From: Strobilurus pachycystidiatus
Taxonomy: Eukaryota > Basidiomycota > Agaricomycetes > Agaricales > Physalacriaceae
NCBI GenBank assembly: GCA_019915135.1
Contig: JAHLMK010000007.1
Span: forward strand, 62,001-126,000
Direction of reading: 5' to 3'
DNA length: 64,000 bases
Shown: positions 37,370 through 48,996 of the stretch, in pieces
Layout of the letters: the number at the start of each line of letters is the position of its first letter
Position numbering within the stretch: position 1 is the first letter of the stretch
Made by a program: the position numbers and the translations under genes
The notes under the pieces: model-generated
The model's database searches: none
Seen by the model: the letters and a program-made list of their open reading frames with translations, nothing else
What the model was told of the DNA's origin: nothing

Positions 37370-39099
37370 TCAGTCATTTTGACCCGACGGCTGAGCTGAG
37401 GTCGATCCGCTTGGCTCTCGCTGTGCCTCTGCTTGAGCCGCCCTCCGAGCTCTTCTCTCCGCCTTTCTTTTGGCTCTAGCTTCCTGCTCGGCCGCCTCTT
37501 TCTCGGCCGCCTCACGCTTCTTCTGCTCCTCCTGCTCCTTCCGTTCCTGCTCGGCAGCTTCCATGAGCCGCTCGACCATTGACTTCTTCTTTGGGTGCTT
37601 CTTGGTGGCTTTAGCGGAATCGTCGTCCTCGTCGGCGGCGTTTTTGAAGACACGTCTGATCACGGACATCAGGTTCAGTGTGATTCACAGGAGTTTGCAC
37701 TTACTCAGTCCAAAGCTTGAGGAGCTCTTGTTGACGCGTCTCAGGGAGAGCAGACGCGGTCTTCATGATTGAACGATAGAATTTGCGGTAGCCCCAAGAC
37801 GTCGATGTCTCGGGGCTGAATGTGATTTGGTCGGATAGGATGAATCGAATCTGCGGACACGGTCAATGTGGATTTATGAGGGTTGTACTAGAACTCACGA
37901 GGCATGCAACATAAGCAATTGTCGGAAAGGTGATCTTCTTGATACCAGCTAGTGCTGCAAGAGCCTTCCGCTTCGACTTGTTTCCATTAGGGGCAGATGG
38001 CCCAACAATGAGGCCTTCGGTACACTGTTGGAGATGTCATTTATAGAGTAGAATAGACAGATGACAACTTACTATCATGAGTTCAGGGTTCTCGAGATAG
38101 TTGGCCAGCATCTTCTCCGGATCATAAGCATCGAGCGGCCAGAGGAAGCAAGGTAGATGTTCGGGGTCAGAGGAGAGTTCGCCGGTTCGAAGCTGTAGTT
38201 GTGTTCTGACAAGTACATATGTTAGGCGAGGTCGGCAACATGGGATAAACTTACTCTTCGTCGTCCCAGTCATTGTCGACCGGGCAGAGACGCCGACCGC
38301 ACTCATAGTCGTGAAATCCCCAGTTCTTCTTGTTGATCCAGCCACCTGGTAAGCATGGGACACGAGGCCAAGTATGGTAATACTTCTTGAAGGTTTGGAC
38401 ATCATCGCTTCGGGCTTTACTGCGACCGGTCTCGAGCTAAACAAGCAAGACATGAGTGAGGTGAATCAGAATGCATATAGCAGAACACACGGCTGCAGCA
38501 ACCAGAGGGATGTCCACCTCGTCCTTGAGGTACTTGAGGACGATGGAGTTTCTCTCCTTCGTCCGATCGTGAAGGCCGATGAGTACCAAAAATGCGGCAA
38601 GCTGCCGCTTTTGTCTGGGAGCGTGTTAGATGCGAAGGACTGTTGTGATAAGGAAATACCTTTCGGAAAGCATCTCGCTATCATGGTCCTCCGTCATGCC
38701 TGTCGTTAGGATATCATCACAGGACTCGAAGGCTTCCCAAAATCGACCGAGTGCCCGGCCAACCTCGATGAGATCCGTCACGGCTTCCACACTGAGTTGC
38801 CGTCTTTCGTTCTTCTTACTTCTGTAAACATGTGAGGCTATGAAGATACGAAGATGTGGGCAGCACCAGTGACAAACATACCGTCGGCGCTTCTTGGGTC
38901 TCTGATTCTCTTCATCCTCGTCCTCGTCTTCCTCGTCATCATCCGAGTCTGGAGAGTTACGCTTGCTGGGAGGGCTGGAGGGAGGAGAGCTTGGTGGCAG
39001 TCTGGCCGGTGATGAGTCGGCACGATTGGACGTTGGTGATGAGGCACGATGGCGAGAAGGGTCACGGTTGGTCCTGTCAGTGAGGTTGCGTGAGGACAT
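37370..39099 (-). CDS. DUF6698-like protein carried by the Plavaka element
   Basis: Eight exons, complement(join(37370..37655, 37705..37850, 37899..38024, 38073..38205, 38255..38436, 38491..38614, 38660..38821, 38882..39099)), 458 aa, all phases closed. The N-terminus (1-72) is Ser/Pro-rich with a long acidic run and a KKRRR cluster, probably nuclear. Residues about 73-360 match the DUF6698 pattern: ERRCLCPV..DWDD is seen here as CGRRLCPVDNDWDDE, then CFLWPLDAYDPEKM, then the helix TIAYVACLIRFILSDQITF and YRKFYRSI. The last 95 residues are charged and coiled-coil-like (EQERKEQEEQKKREAAEKE). DUF6698 proteins are abundant in Agaricomycetes, and finding one inside an intact element suggests a transposition role, which is inference. 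The start at 39099 is chosen over an upstream ATG at 39186 because the extra peptide looks non-coding. Confidence 0.88.
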
Positions 39100-39296
39100 G
39101 GCAGATATGGAAAGAGGAAACCAAGGAAGTGGTAGTGGGATGACATGAGGAGCCCCGAGTTGGTGGTTATAAAGAGAGTGTGCCAATCAAGACCAAAGCC
39201 TAAACATATCAATATCATGTGACAAGCGCGTGGACGCGCTGCCGTGCTGCTGATGACTCTCTACATATATCTTTATATATTGGAGATATATCTTGA

Positions 39297-42200
39297 TTAG
39301 AGTTCATATCCATTGTCCGATTCTAATTCGTTCTCGGACTCTGAACCTATATCTGACTCGTCATCGCCTCCCAACTTTTCGGAACCTCTGTCCAACTCTT
39401 CATTCTCTGACTCCGACTCTAGCTGAGAGTCTGATATGTCCGTAGACCCTTCCTCGTCTGGTGCCCCCAGGTCAGGCCACTGATTGGTACTATTATCCCG
39501 AAGAACATCCCGTTTGAGGATCCCTTTCTCAACAGGGAAGTCGGCAGGGTTTCGATGTCCCACTGCAAGCCCAAAATATCGCATCATCAGATCACGGTCT
39601 GCAAATCTAGAGGGAGGAAAGGTCAATACAAGTGTGTAACCAGACCATGGTGACTAACCTCATAACATAGTAAGAGGACCAGTCACCATCGACAGCGTCG
39701 CGATAGTGTGATCGTCGATCCAATAGTTCCGAGGTCTTGCCATCTGCAAAAGCAGGTACGAGGTGACAAGCTCGAAGAACTTCGGAAGGATCAAGGAATC
39801 CAAACGCCCCAGATTCGTCACCATAAGGAACAAAACCTATCTTGTTGAGACGAAGTGACTCAGGTCCGCCTTCCCAGTCTGCGTCCTGGCCAAACCACCG
39901 AACAAAGAGGAAATCGATGCGGCGCTTGACCGGCTCTTTACCGTACCAGACATTGCAGTGATAGACGCCAACGACACGGGCATACCAGTAAGGATGGACG
40001 GGCCTCCCACCAGGCGTTCCGCTCTCGCGGGACCTGATCATAACATCACGGCGGAGGGAGTTGACATTGATGATATCCTGGTCACGTCGAACGTCGTAGG
40101 TTGTATAGTTGAAAGACACTGTTGCGTGGCTGTAGATAGTATCCTTGTCGATGGAGATTTCTGATAATTGGTTTGGCGAGTATTCAGTCTCATCACCTAT
40201 ATCGACTAGGCCACGCAGGCGTGTTAGGACATGTCCTTTCAGTCGATGCTCGAAATCCTACTCATCAGTTAGCGCAGGTATCATATGACACAGAGAAATT
40301 CCTACCGTCAGAGCAGGATCACTGGTGTGTCGTAGCCATGCCTTGAGATGAACCGCTGCATTAGTTCCTTCGTCCTTCGCAATATGGTAGCGCTCCTGCA
40401 TATCCTGAGAATCCGTCTCCGATAGTTGAGTATCCTTGTTGTCGGAATTGTAGCGAGCCACTTCTTCGAGCTCCTGTTCAATGCGGCCCATTGCATGCTG
40501 AATTGAGTCCATCTTGACTAGTTGCGCTTCGAATTTCCGCTTGTTGGTGCGTTCATATCGGTTTTTGGCGCGGCGGTGTTCTGTTTCGCCCTGTAAGATC
40601 ATAGAGTGAGAGCATGCCTACTTTGTGAGGCTGGGAACATACGACGACGGTACTATACCCATCAGTTGGGCCAAACCAGCGGATCTGTCGAACATAGTCG
40701 CCGAGAGCATGGAGTTTGTATGTCGCTAGACTAAAAGTTCGCGGTTTCCGACCACCACTCGAAGTGGTACCAGTATTACCCAATTTCTTCTTCTGTGCGA
40801 CCTCGCGGCGCTGTCGGGCACCCAGCTCCTTGTCGGTCTCATAGGTTGCATAGTGTGTGCAGACAACATCCGAGAAATGCCGCAGACAGTTTCCGAGGGC
40901 TTTGTTCACTTCCTCTAATTCGGCTAGCGACGAGTCAGTGTGCATTCGGAGCTTTGCGAGGCTATGCCAGTAGGCCAGGGTGTATAACAGATCGAGTATG
41001 AAGTCCTCGTCGGCTTGATTGGGCAAGAGTCCCTCAAAGCATGGGATGATGCACTAGAAGCCCGTTAAGACTACGAACAACAGTATATGCAATCTTGAGA
41101 CATACCTGTAATATGTCCTCGTAGTCACGGGCAGCGAGCTTCTTCAATTCAGAGACGTTATGCGAGAAACGTCGAATTGTGTCACGTCCGAAAGGAGCGA
41201 CTCGAGAAAACCTAAAGATGGTGTTGAGTGCTCAAAGTACTCGTTTGTTGGCTTGACGTACCGTTCATCAAAGATCTGCAGTTCGCGTTTCTTCAGAGAC
41301 GAGAGAATGCGGATCAGGTGTATCAGCACTGCCTTCCACACTCCGAGCTCAAACTCGTGCATGAGATCCACAACGAGGAGCGTAAAGAAGTCTATGTGAT
41401 CCCCGAGGCGTTCTGAGAAGGCGTTCTGGAAAGGGCATAAGACGATGTTGATAGCTGGCAGGGAAATTGTGAACTCACAGTCGTTGGTACCAGTGATTCG
41501 TCCTTCAGTAAGTCTTCGACTCGGTCGCTGTTAACGGCATATCCATGCTCATAGATGAGTTTCTGAGCTTCTTCGACCTTTTTCTGGCGAACGGAATCGT
41601 CTATCCGGATGCCTGTCTCGCGAGTCTTCACGTCAGATGGAGCTCCCATGTTTCGGATGTCACTTTTAGCAACTGTGCACCGTGGACATGGACAATTTCC
41701 CATGTCACGAATAGTTGCGATGAGAACTCTGTCAGTTGCGGTTTATAAAAGGCAGAGGACGATCAAGGATAAGAGTACTTCTCTGGATAGTCGGCTGAAT
41801 ACGTCAGAAACCGAGGATAGACGCGACGCCGAATACCATCGGCACATGTGATGACGATCCCATGCTTATACGCTTCCACAAATTCATCGTCGAGTAGCAG
41901 ACGCCATATGGCATGGAAGAGCTCGCGGCGGCAGTGGGCCTTGAGTTGTGATGTGCCTTTGATCCCATTCTGGGTCAAAAATTGTTCGAAGGCGGCTCCG
42001 AGCTTGCCTGGAATTAGAGAATGTGGTGGTAGACGATAAACAAGACTTACAGAAGGTGCAAATGCCCCATGAATGGCCGACTGACTGCTAGGTTGACAGC
42101 GCGTATACTTTGACGAGTTTCCGGCCATGAAGTAGAATGGCCAGAGCTTGGCATCGCCAAATTGCGCGAGATGCGTCGAGTCCGACCAACCCATCAACGC

Positions 42201-43682
42201 TAGAACAACACGCGGCAGATTGCAGCCAGGTTCAGGAGGCAGCGCCTGCACCTTGGCCTCCGCATCGCGAAATGCCGGCGAGTTGGTGATATCTGTCAAG
42301 ACGTGCTCCATGGGACGCTCTCCAGGCGGTACCCAAAACTCCTCATACCCATGCCAGTGGAAATCCCTGGCTGCAGAGTCGGTAGCCATGGCTATAACGG
42401 TATGAGTGAGTGATCGTGTCCAAACATCGTCGACGGTGAATTTGACGTAGCCAACATTCACAACATCAGCCTCTTCTTCATCGTCTTCGTCGTCACTTCC
42501 CTCCATCTGCCGCCTCTTCTGGTGCTTCCTCTGCTGATGCTTGATGTACTTCCTGACCGTCTTCGTCTTCTTCTGTCCCGTCGGTACCCTGATCGTTGCG
42601 GATTGCTTTGTCCAGCCGTTACCCGACCAAGGAAGCGTCGAGTCTCCACTCGGATCCTCCGCCAGAGACTTGTCGATGGCGCCAAAGTCCACCTTTGCGA
42701 CATCTTCAGCCCGAAAAAGCGGGCTGCCAAGTATCTCTTGCAACCCCTTGATTTCGCCGTCGCTTTTTTGGTTGCTTCCGGTTCGTCGCCAGTGTCCAAT
42801 GAGAAAGGCAGACACGTTTGGATAGGGCCAGATGATGTCGAGAATCTTACACGGTGGCTTTGGCGGTTGTGTCGGGTTGTTCAACTGGTTAGGATCAAGG
42901 CGAAGATCTGGAACAGCGGTGGGGCGTCGATGGTATGTGCGGAAGAGACCAAACTTGTTAACGGCTGTCTTGACCTTCAGGGGAATTCGGAGAGAGATGC
43001 CAGAGGGAACGGTCTGTGACTCGGAGGTAATCGAGGGACGGCCCTCTTCGCCTAAGAACTCGGCGGGTCCCTCAGGCAAATCATCGCGAGGATTGGCCGC
43101 AGAAGGTTGCGGGCCCAGTCTCAGGAAAATGCGCTTCCATGGCGCTCGTACAGATGGTGCACCGCCATGTTCAGAGCTCGAGCTCGACGAGATACCTCGG
43201 AAATCGACATCTGGTATGCCATCATCGAATGAAATTGGCAAAGATGTTCGCGGCGGTGCGTCTGATACAACATCCTGGACAATGTGAAGATCTACAATCA
43301 TTGAGAGGCAAATGCCACTCACCATGTCCAAATCGAAGTCCGGTTGAACCTCGCCCTGTTGGACGTCTCCATCCGCCGCGCTGTGAGTACTGGATGGGCC
43401 AGGAAGATCATGCGTCCGACCGCTGCCTTGCGATGACTCCGAGTCGGATGTCGATTCCAACTCCTGCTCCTTCTCCTCCCGTCTCGGTCGCTTCCTGAAG
43501 TTCTTGAAGCTCCTGAAGATGGAAGATGTGGACTGCCCAAAGCGAGTTTGCTTGGTCTGGAAATATCGCAAGTAGTCCTGGCAGATTCGCTGATGCTTAT
43601 TCAACTCTTGGCGTCTCGCATATTCACGGTTGCAACCCCGACATCTAAGGTCGTGGTCTTCATCGTCACTTGTGGCGGGCAT
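39297..43682 (-). CDS. Plavaka transposase
   Basis: Ten exons, complement(join(39297..39606, 39659..40257, 40306..40590, 40643..41053, 41106..41211, 41262..41425, 41479..41728, 41779..42002, 42051..43274, 43323..43682)), 1310 aa with every phase consistent and no stop. Residues 14-34 form a zinc-finger-like Cys14, Cys17, His30, Cys34 motif. The Plavaka core follows: PPEPGCNLPRVVLALMGWSD, AKLWPFYFMAGNSSKYTRC, then CRRELFHAIWRLLLDDEF, ITCADG..RRVYPRFLTYSADYPEK, a zinc-binding GNCPCPRC, the hallmark DLMHEFELGVWK near residue 706, and FGRDTIRRFSHNVSELKKLAARDYED. The C-terminus is acidic. It should bind the element ends and catalyse cut-and-paste transposition in the nucleus. The acceptor at 42003-42004 (AAG) is chosen over CAG five bases earlier because only it restores the conserved frame. 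Confidence 0.93.
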
Positions 43683-44297
43683 GGATGTAGCGGAGAGGGG
43701 GAATCAAATTTGAAATTTTGCGGGTAATGACTGTAGTGTAGGCATATGACTCGACTCGGAGTGTCTAGCAAGATCATCTTGAGTGGGGCTGTTAGAAACG
43801 GCGTCCACGTCGCGTGCAGAGTTGGTCAACCGTGACATACCTAAGTAGAGTATTACCCATTCGCAGAAGCACATCTATTGACTGAATCGGCGGCAGCAGA
43901 ATGAGTGATACACTGGCAAAGCACGGAGGTCCCGAGAGTGACTGTAAGGCGGCCGGATGTCGCACACTGCCCGCCATTGAGTCGGCCTGGTCCCGAGAGT
44001 GTCGTGGATCGAAAGAGAGAAGAGTACTTTCCTGTTTCGGTTGTTTGCCTAGGTCCGCTGTTGATGGCACGGTCGCACTGACAGGCTCACGGTATTATGA
44101 TTGTAACAAGAAGGTAAGCTATATAAGTCTGGGATTTGGCTGCCAAGTGGTGACATATAACTGCAGTTAAATACAGGACCGGTGGTCATTGCATCCAGAT
44201 TGCAAATATACGGGAAAGGTACAGCCGATCATTACCGGTCCGGTACATCCTTACCACGATCACAGTCGACTATCGTCTTGGCGAATTTTTCCTGATG

Positions 44298-44948
44298 AAA
44301 GACCGGCCTGGGTACAGTCAATCATACTGTCAAAAGGCGAAGGAAAGACTTACGAATACTAGCAGTACGTCTACCGTATCGCGAAAGTCCTCTGCTAGGT
44401 CTGTATCGAAGATCGCGAACTCGTCGACACACATGCGCCAGACACGTGCATTGGGGGCGGTCTCCTCGTACATTGGATCCGGCGGATACTTCTGCTCGTA
44501 GTCCAAGGCGTCCACCACTGGAGAGCCTCGTCAGTGAGATGAAAAAGAGAGGTGCACCAATAGTCTTACGACGCGGGCCGGTCCCGGTACCAACTGGCAA
44601 TCCGAAGAGTCTTTCTCTGAGGCGGCGGCGCACGAAATCGGGGACTGGACCAATATCAACAGGTCCATCGTTCTGCGCCGCGTCTTGGCCATCCTCATTA
44701 TCAGACCCATCCTTCGTTCGATCCTCCCCCTTGACATGTCCATCGGCAGCATCGTCCTGAGGACGGGGAGAAGACAAAGAACGTGCTCCGTCCACAGATC
44801 GCAGCTTCTCGATGGTGGTTGACTCTGTGGAAGAACGCCCTGGCGCGTGGTCGGATGGAGGTGGTGATGGCGGAAGTGGCACATCGCGGGCAGACGGCGG
44901 CCTGCCAATTTCGTTTGGCGGATCGACGACTTCCGTGATAGATGGCAT
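44298..44948 (-). pseudogene. DUF6535 membrane protein, copy 3, 5' part (split by transposon)
   Basis: Exon 1 (44570..44948), exon 2 (44354..44517) and the first bases of exon 3 (44298..44307) of the gene whose remainder is at 34452-37023. Splice sites and exon lengths equal those of copy 2 (379 and 164 nt). The peptide begins MPSITEVVDPPNEIGRPPSA and includes the conserved YEQKYPPDPMYEE block. It is cut by the transposon just after the first four codons of exon 3. Transcription from its own promoter would run into the transposon from the right end, in the same direction as the transposon genes. Confidence 0.92.
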
Positions 44949-45510
44949 TGTGGTATACGAGACGAGTCCGCCAATCGATGCAGCAGAGAAAGTCAGGTTG
45001 ATGTCGTGGTTAGGGAACAAGCGGAAAGATTACGGCACAAGAAACGAGACATGGGTGCCTGGGTAGAGTGATGTACATGCCGCGCCATGCGCATGATGAA
45101 TCTTCCCGGTTCTTCCGAACCTGAAAAATGCGACGCGTCTGCGGGTCACGATAACGTAGGCTTCCATCTTTTACGTGTAGTTACAGTTGAGGACGCGGAA
45201 AGGGGGCTCGGCTGACGCCCCATGCAGTCTGGAAACGCGACGACATGAAAGGCAGATCTCGTTTAAGCTTCTCCGTGGGATGATTCAGTCCCGTGACATG
45301 CCAGTCGTCCGGCAGAACGTGGGTAACCTAACTGGGACCCACCTAACCACAGTGACACAGGTCAATTCATCGTCTCTCTAATCTGGACCAGGAGCACCAT
45401 ATGTGTTTGCTGGGGATCTTTGGAGATAAACGCCGGATCATCCTCGACACCGGACGCAAGCAGGTACAAATCAACCTCGACACAGATCGACCCAATTTTG
45501 AAGGGCTGGG
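44949..45510. repeat. Upstream region shared by DUF6535 copies 2 and 3
   Basis: Colinear with 30414-30960. Shared stretches include GGTATACGAGACGAGTCCGC, AAGATTACGGCACAAGAAAC, CATGCGCATGATGAATCTTC, GAGGACGCGGAAAGGG and GGGATCTTTGGAGATAA-type sequence near the far end. It shows that the duplication copied the promoter with the gene. Confidence 0.7.
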
Positions 45511-45729
45511 ATTGTGTGGGCTTGGCGTGACTGAGGTACACGGCAAGTTCCACGCGGGAAGATAAGATGAGAGTTTCGTTCAAAGCTGATTGGGATGGGT
45601 TGTGAATTCTGTTGCTACTTTACACGAAGTCTGTAACTTATATACTGGTAAGCTAACAAGGCTGTGTATCTAGTAGAGTCAGATTAATGATGTCTGGAAT
45701 AACAAAGAAGAGAACAGAAGATACTAGAG

Positions 45730-46771
45730 AGGACCCCTGGCAATACGGTTCGAGCTGCGGTACCAAAACCGCCGAATTCAGGCGATTTTTTTTTGTTAGG
45801 TTCTATGCAAACCGCCGATTTTGGCACTTTTGAAACGAAATCTACAGTCCCTACAAGCTTACGGCCCGCGTCTTCGTCGCGGTGAGAAGGCTCGTTCCTC
45901 GCCTTCACCACCGTGACTGCAACTTGGGTCTCCAGCTTGTTGGGGCCAGCCCCAAACCCCGTCGGCGCTACGCGCCCATGTAAATACCATATAAACTAAG
46001 TGATCAAAACAATATGTGTATCAATTCCTTTTTCATAATGTGCAATGTTCCAGCAGAGTATCAATGATCATTGAGTCAGTTTCCACAAAGGTGCTGTACG
46101 TGCAAAATTAGAAGAATCACTCCAATGACAGTCGGGTGTCTGTTTACAGACCGCTCACTTGGTCTCAGTGTGTGCCCATATCAACTACAGAATTTTTATT
46201 GAGGCGTACCCGTGGCGAACCCGTTACGAACCCGTTAAGAGGTTGGAGGAGACTGGCATCGCTGTGACTTGAACCGTTAAGTCGGCATTGACAGCACCCG
46301 GACCGGTTCGGGCTCATCCAATGGCCGAACTTTTGCTTAAGTAAATATAACGACCCTTTTCTTAGCTAAGCTTCGCGCCCTCTTTTACTATAGTAGATGA
46401 CCGCCGAATCCGACCAAATTTTGGCTATGTGCAAGGCGATGACCGCCGAATTGACCACCAATTTGGGGTCAACTTTATTGGCCAGAGGAAAAATTTGAGT
46501 AGTGCTCGGAGACAGCACACTTAATAGTACGGAAGATGACGACGCCGATGTAGGCCCGAGAAACGGCAGAAGGTCAAATAGGGTGTATTTGGAGAAAAAT
46601 CCGAAAAAAATGGACTAATTTTGGACGTTTCATGCTTAGAACCGCCGAAAAAGCCCTTTCAAGAGATGGGTCCGATGCAAACCGCCGAAAATGGCTGTAT
46701 CTCGAAAATTTCGGACCGCCGAAAATGGCCCTTCTGGGGATCGGACCTCGAACCGTATTGCCAGGGGTCCT
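45730..46771. mobile_element. 1042-bp non-autonomous element, AGGACCCC family
   Basis: The left end is AGGACCCCTGGCAATACGGT, followed by TCGAG; the right end is its exact inverted copy, CTCGA followed by ACCGTATTGCCAGGGGTCCT. It is flanked by TACTAGAG at 45722-45729 and 46772-46779, a perfect 8-bp target duplication. Inside, the octamer ACCGCCGA occurs seven times in one orientation, clustered near both ends (45768, 45811, 46400, 46442, 46641, 46681, 46715). There is no transposase. The terminus is shared with the 139-bp element at 24977-25115. hAT or KDZ-type transposases make 8-bp duplications; which acts here is unknown. Confidence 0.9.
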
Positions 46772-46779
46772 TACTAGAG

Positions 46780-47339
46780 TCCCGTATTGACTCGTCGGGC
46801 AGTGACGAGAGGCGGTGCTACAAGATAACGCTTGGTCCGTGTGACGAGAAGTAATCTATTCGCTACAGATTGGCACAACATTGAACAAAAAGCCCTGTCA
46901 CCTCCGTAGGGTAGAGAGCACCGCCTTCTCCAACCTCCTTGTTGAAGCACATTGCCTGCACGAATACCAACCTTTTTATATGACACCACGACGGTCGTCT
47001 CGATGGAAGTGGGTGCAGCCTCTCACAGTCGCGACTCGCAGCTCGCTTCGCTATGTGATACACTCAGCCTCCTTCAGAAAGGCAAATGCATCAGGGAGTA
47101 AGTATGGCTCTGATGATATCTCTCGATCTCATATCCTTACGGCTTTTGACAACATAGTACGATCTGACGGTAGTTTTTTGCTTTGAAGTCCGGGAACACG
47201 ACCAAATACTACACTGCCATCCACCCCTTTGGACACACGGCGCTCTGACAGCCTTCTGTGATTTCCCACATGGTCTCAATTCCTCCCCGAATCTCGCACT
47301 GCCCTCTTCCTCCCCAGCGTACATGCTCCTACCACCACA
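46780..47339. other. Intergenic, upstream of the membrane-protein gene
   Basis: No gene seen. The last 60 bp before the ATG at 47340 are C/T-rich, as in many fungal leaders. Confidence 0.5.
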
Positions 47340-48828
47340 ATGAGCGACACCAGGCTTGTCATCGTCGACGACAGTGACACCAGTCAAATCCACTATCACG
47401 GCTCATGGACGACGGAGAACGGAAACCACGATGGTATAGGGCGCGAAAACGGCCCGACGTACATGCAAACTCTCCATGGCACGAAGGCCAATGGCAGTAG
47501 TTTCTCATTCTCCTTCAATGGTGTGTGTGGCCATCCCTTCACCTCGCATTGGCTGAGAATCTGTAGGTACGAGCCTACAAGTGCTGGGCACCTTGGATAC
47601 TGGCCACAACGAGACCATGCCTGACATTGCCTGTTACGTTGATAATGTCATGATCCACTCAGCGCCGTACACAAACATGTCCATGAACCATATGATGATG
47701 TGTGGTGACTCAGGCTTCAACGAAGGGAAGGAGCACACACTCACTGTCAACCTTACTACTCCACACGGTGCTGTTCAGAGTAACTTTTGGGTGGATGTCG
47801 TCGGTTACGATCCTTTCCCCAGCACCGTGCTCGACGACGTGGTCTTTTGGATTTCGCCCCAGGACTCCGCCCTCTCGTATGAGGGTCATTGGCAAGACTG
47901 GAATTACGATAGGATGGTGGTTGAGTCGGGGTCAATCATACGAGGACAATTCAATGGTACGAACTATACACCATGTACTAGAATCCTGCTGACCGGTATC
48001 GTAGGCACGTCAATCAAGATGATTGGTACAATCTTCATATCGGGCAAAGAAGCTTCCACGGGCGAGTATTCCATCGACGGTGCACCGTCGACAACATTCG
48101 AAATCGACGGGAGTAGTATCGGTGCCGACGTTGCCCAATACCAGACCTTCTTCGAGGCGGGCCCGCTCGCAGACGGACCGCATCACATCGCCGTCAAATG
48201 GAACGGCCCAACAGACCATCAGACCTTTGGGTTGCACAATTTCTACATCACGACCTCCTTGAACGTCCCATCTCACACTTCGTCGTCGTCGAGGCCCATT
48301 GCGGCCATCGTGGGTGCTATCATCGGCGGGCTTGTCCTTATCGGCGGCATCATCGCACTCGTATTGTTTCTGAGAAGGCGTAGGCCATATCACGCCCTGA
48401 GTGAAACGACAACCGAGGCGCCCAAGGCCTGGGATGATCCCAACTCGTTCATGGTTGATTCTCCCTACGTCTTCATCAGTCCTTCCCAGGATTCCTCCTT
48501 GCTTCTGTCCCCGAGCATTCGACCTGCGTCTTTCAATCCATATCATGACCATCCATCCCCGCAAAGGTACATCGAGCGAAGCCGAAGTGGATCCGTTCCT
48601 TCGCTATTGTCGCCTCCTCCCACCGAAAGTACTCCCACAACGTCGACCTCGACCTCGACCTCGGATTCCATTCCCATGTCCGTGCTCAAACACGACTTCA
48701 CGACGGGCGTGTCGAGGACTGTGCCGCTGCAGGTACACGTTCTGAAACACGAGGATAGCGGGCTGAGGATCAACAATCCTGATAATGAACAGGTCTGGGA
48801 GCTTCCGCCGGACTACGAGCGTACGTGA
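47340..48828 (+). CDS. Single-pass membrane protein with beta-sandwich-like ectodomain
   Basis: Two exons, join(47340..47520, 47567..48828), 480 aa. Residues 1 to about 300 look like two beta-rich repeats: the first opens IVDDSDTSQIHYHGSW and the second VVFWISPQDSALSYEGHWQD. Both have several Asn-X-Ser/Thr sites, so this part is probably outside the cell or in the lumen. One transmembrane helix (AAIVGAIIGGLVLIGGIIALVLF) is followed by RRRR and a cytosolic tail of about 150 residues rich in Ser, Pro and Thr. No N-terminal signal peptide is evident. This layout is common in Agaricomycetes and of unknown function; the repeats resemble carbohydrate-binding sandwich folds only by inspection. The 46-bp intron lies at the same codon (FNG) in the paralogue at 48997-50429, which faces it tail to tail. 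Confidence 0.85.
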
Positions 48829-48996
48829 TACGACATCCTCTCCCCAACGATACAACTGTCGGACCTTTTCACGGACATGTTTCATTTACATATTTAAAGG
48901 ATTATTTAACGGAACCTTTGATGATTGTGAAGTACAGTTGATGATAAATATATAGGTGTGATACAAACGACCCATTGAAGTGAGATGATTTTCGAA

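Larger units (their letters stand above)
37024..44297 (-). mobile_element. Complete Plavaka-type (CACTA-like) DNA transposon, 7274 bp
   Basis: The left end CATCGCGAAAAATTC (37024-37038) and right end GAATTTTTCCTGATG (44283-44297) are inverted repeats with two mismatches. AA at 37022-37023 and 44298-44299 is the target duplication; restoring the site gives the same spacing as the matching sequence in DUF6535 copy 2. Both subterminal regions carry ACCGGT or ACCGT-type motifs and a shared CGATCACAGT. Two intact minus-strand genes lie inside: a 10-exon transposase and an 8-exon DUF6698-like gene. Short target duplications and a very long intron-rich transposase fit the fungal Plavaka branch of the CACTA superfamily. 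The intact state and interrupted intact gene point to a recent insertion. Confidence 0.93.

Noticed and set aside
42005..42051. CAG acceptor at 42007-42009 for the transposase intron ending near 42002
   Set aside because: It gives a phase that meets a stop within 11 codons; the AAG at 42003-42004 restores the family frame.
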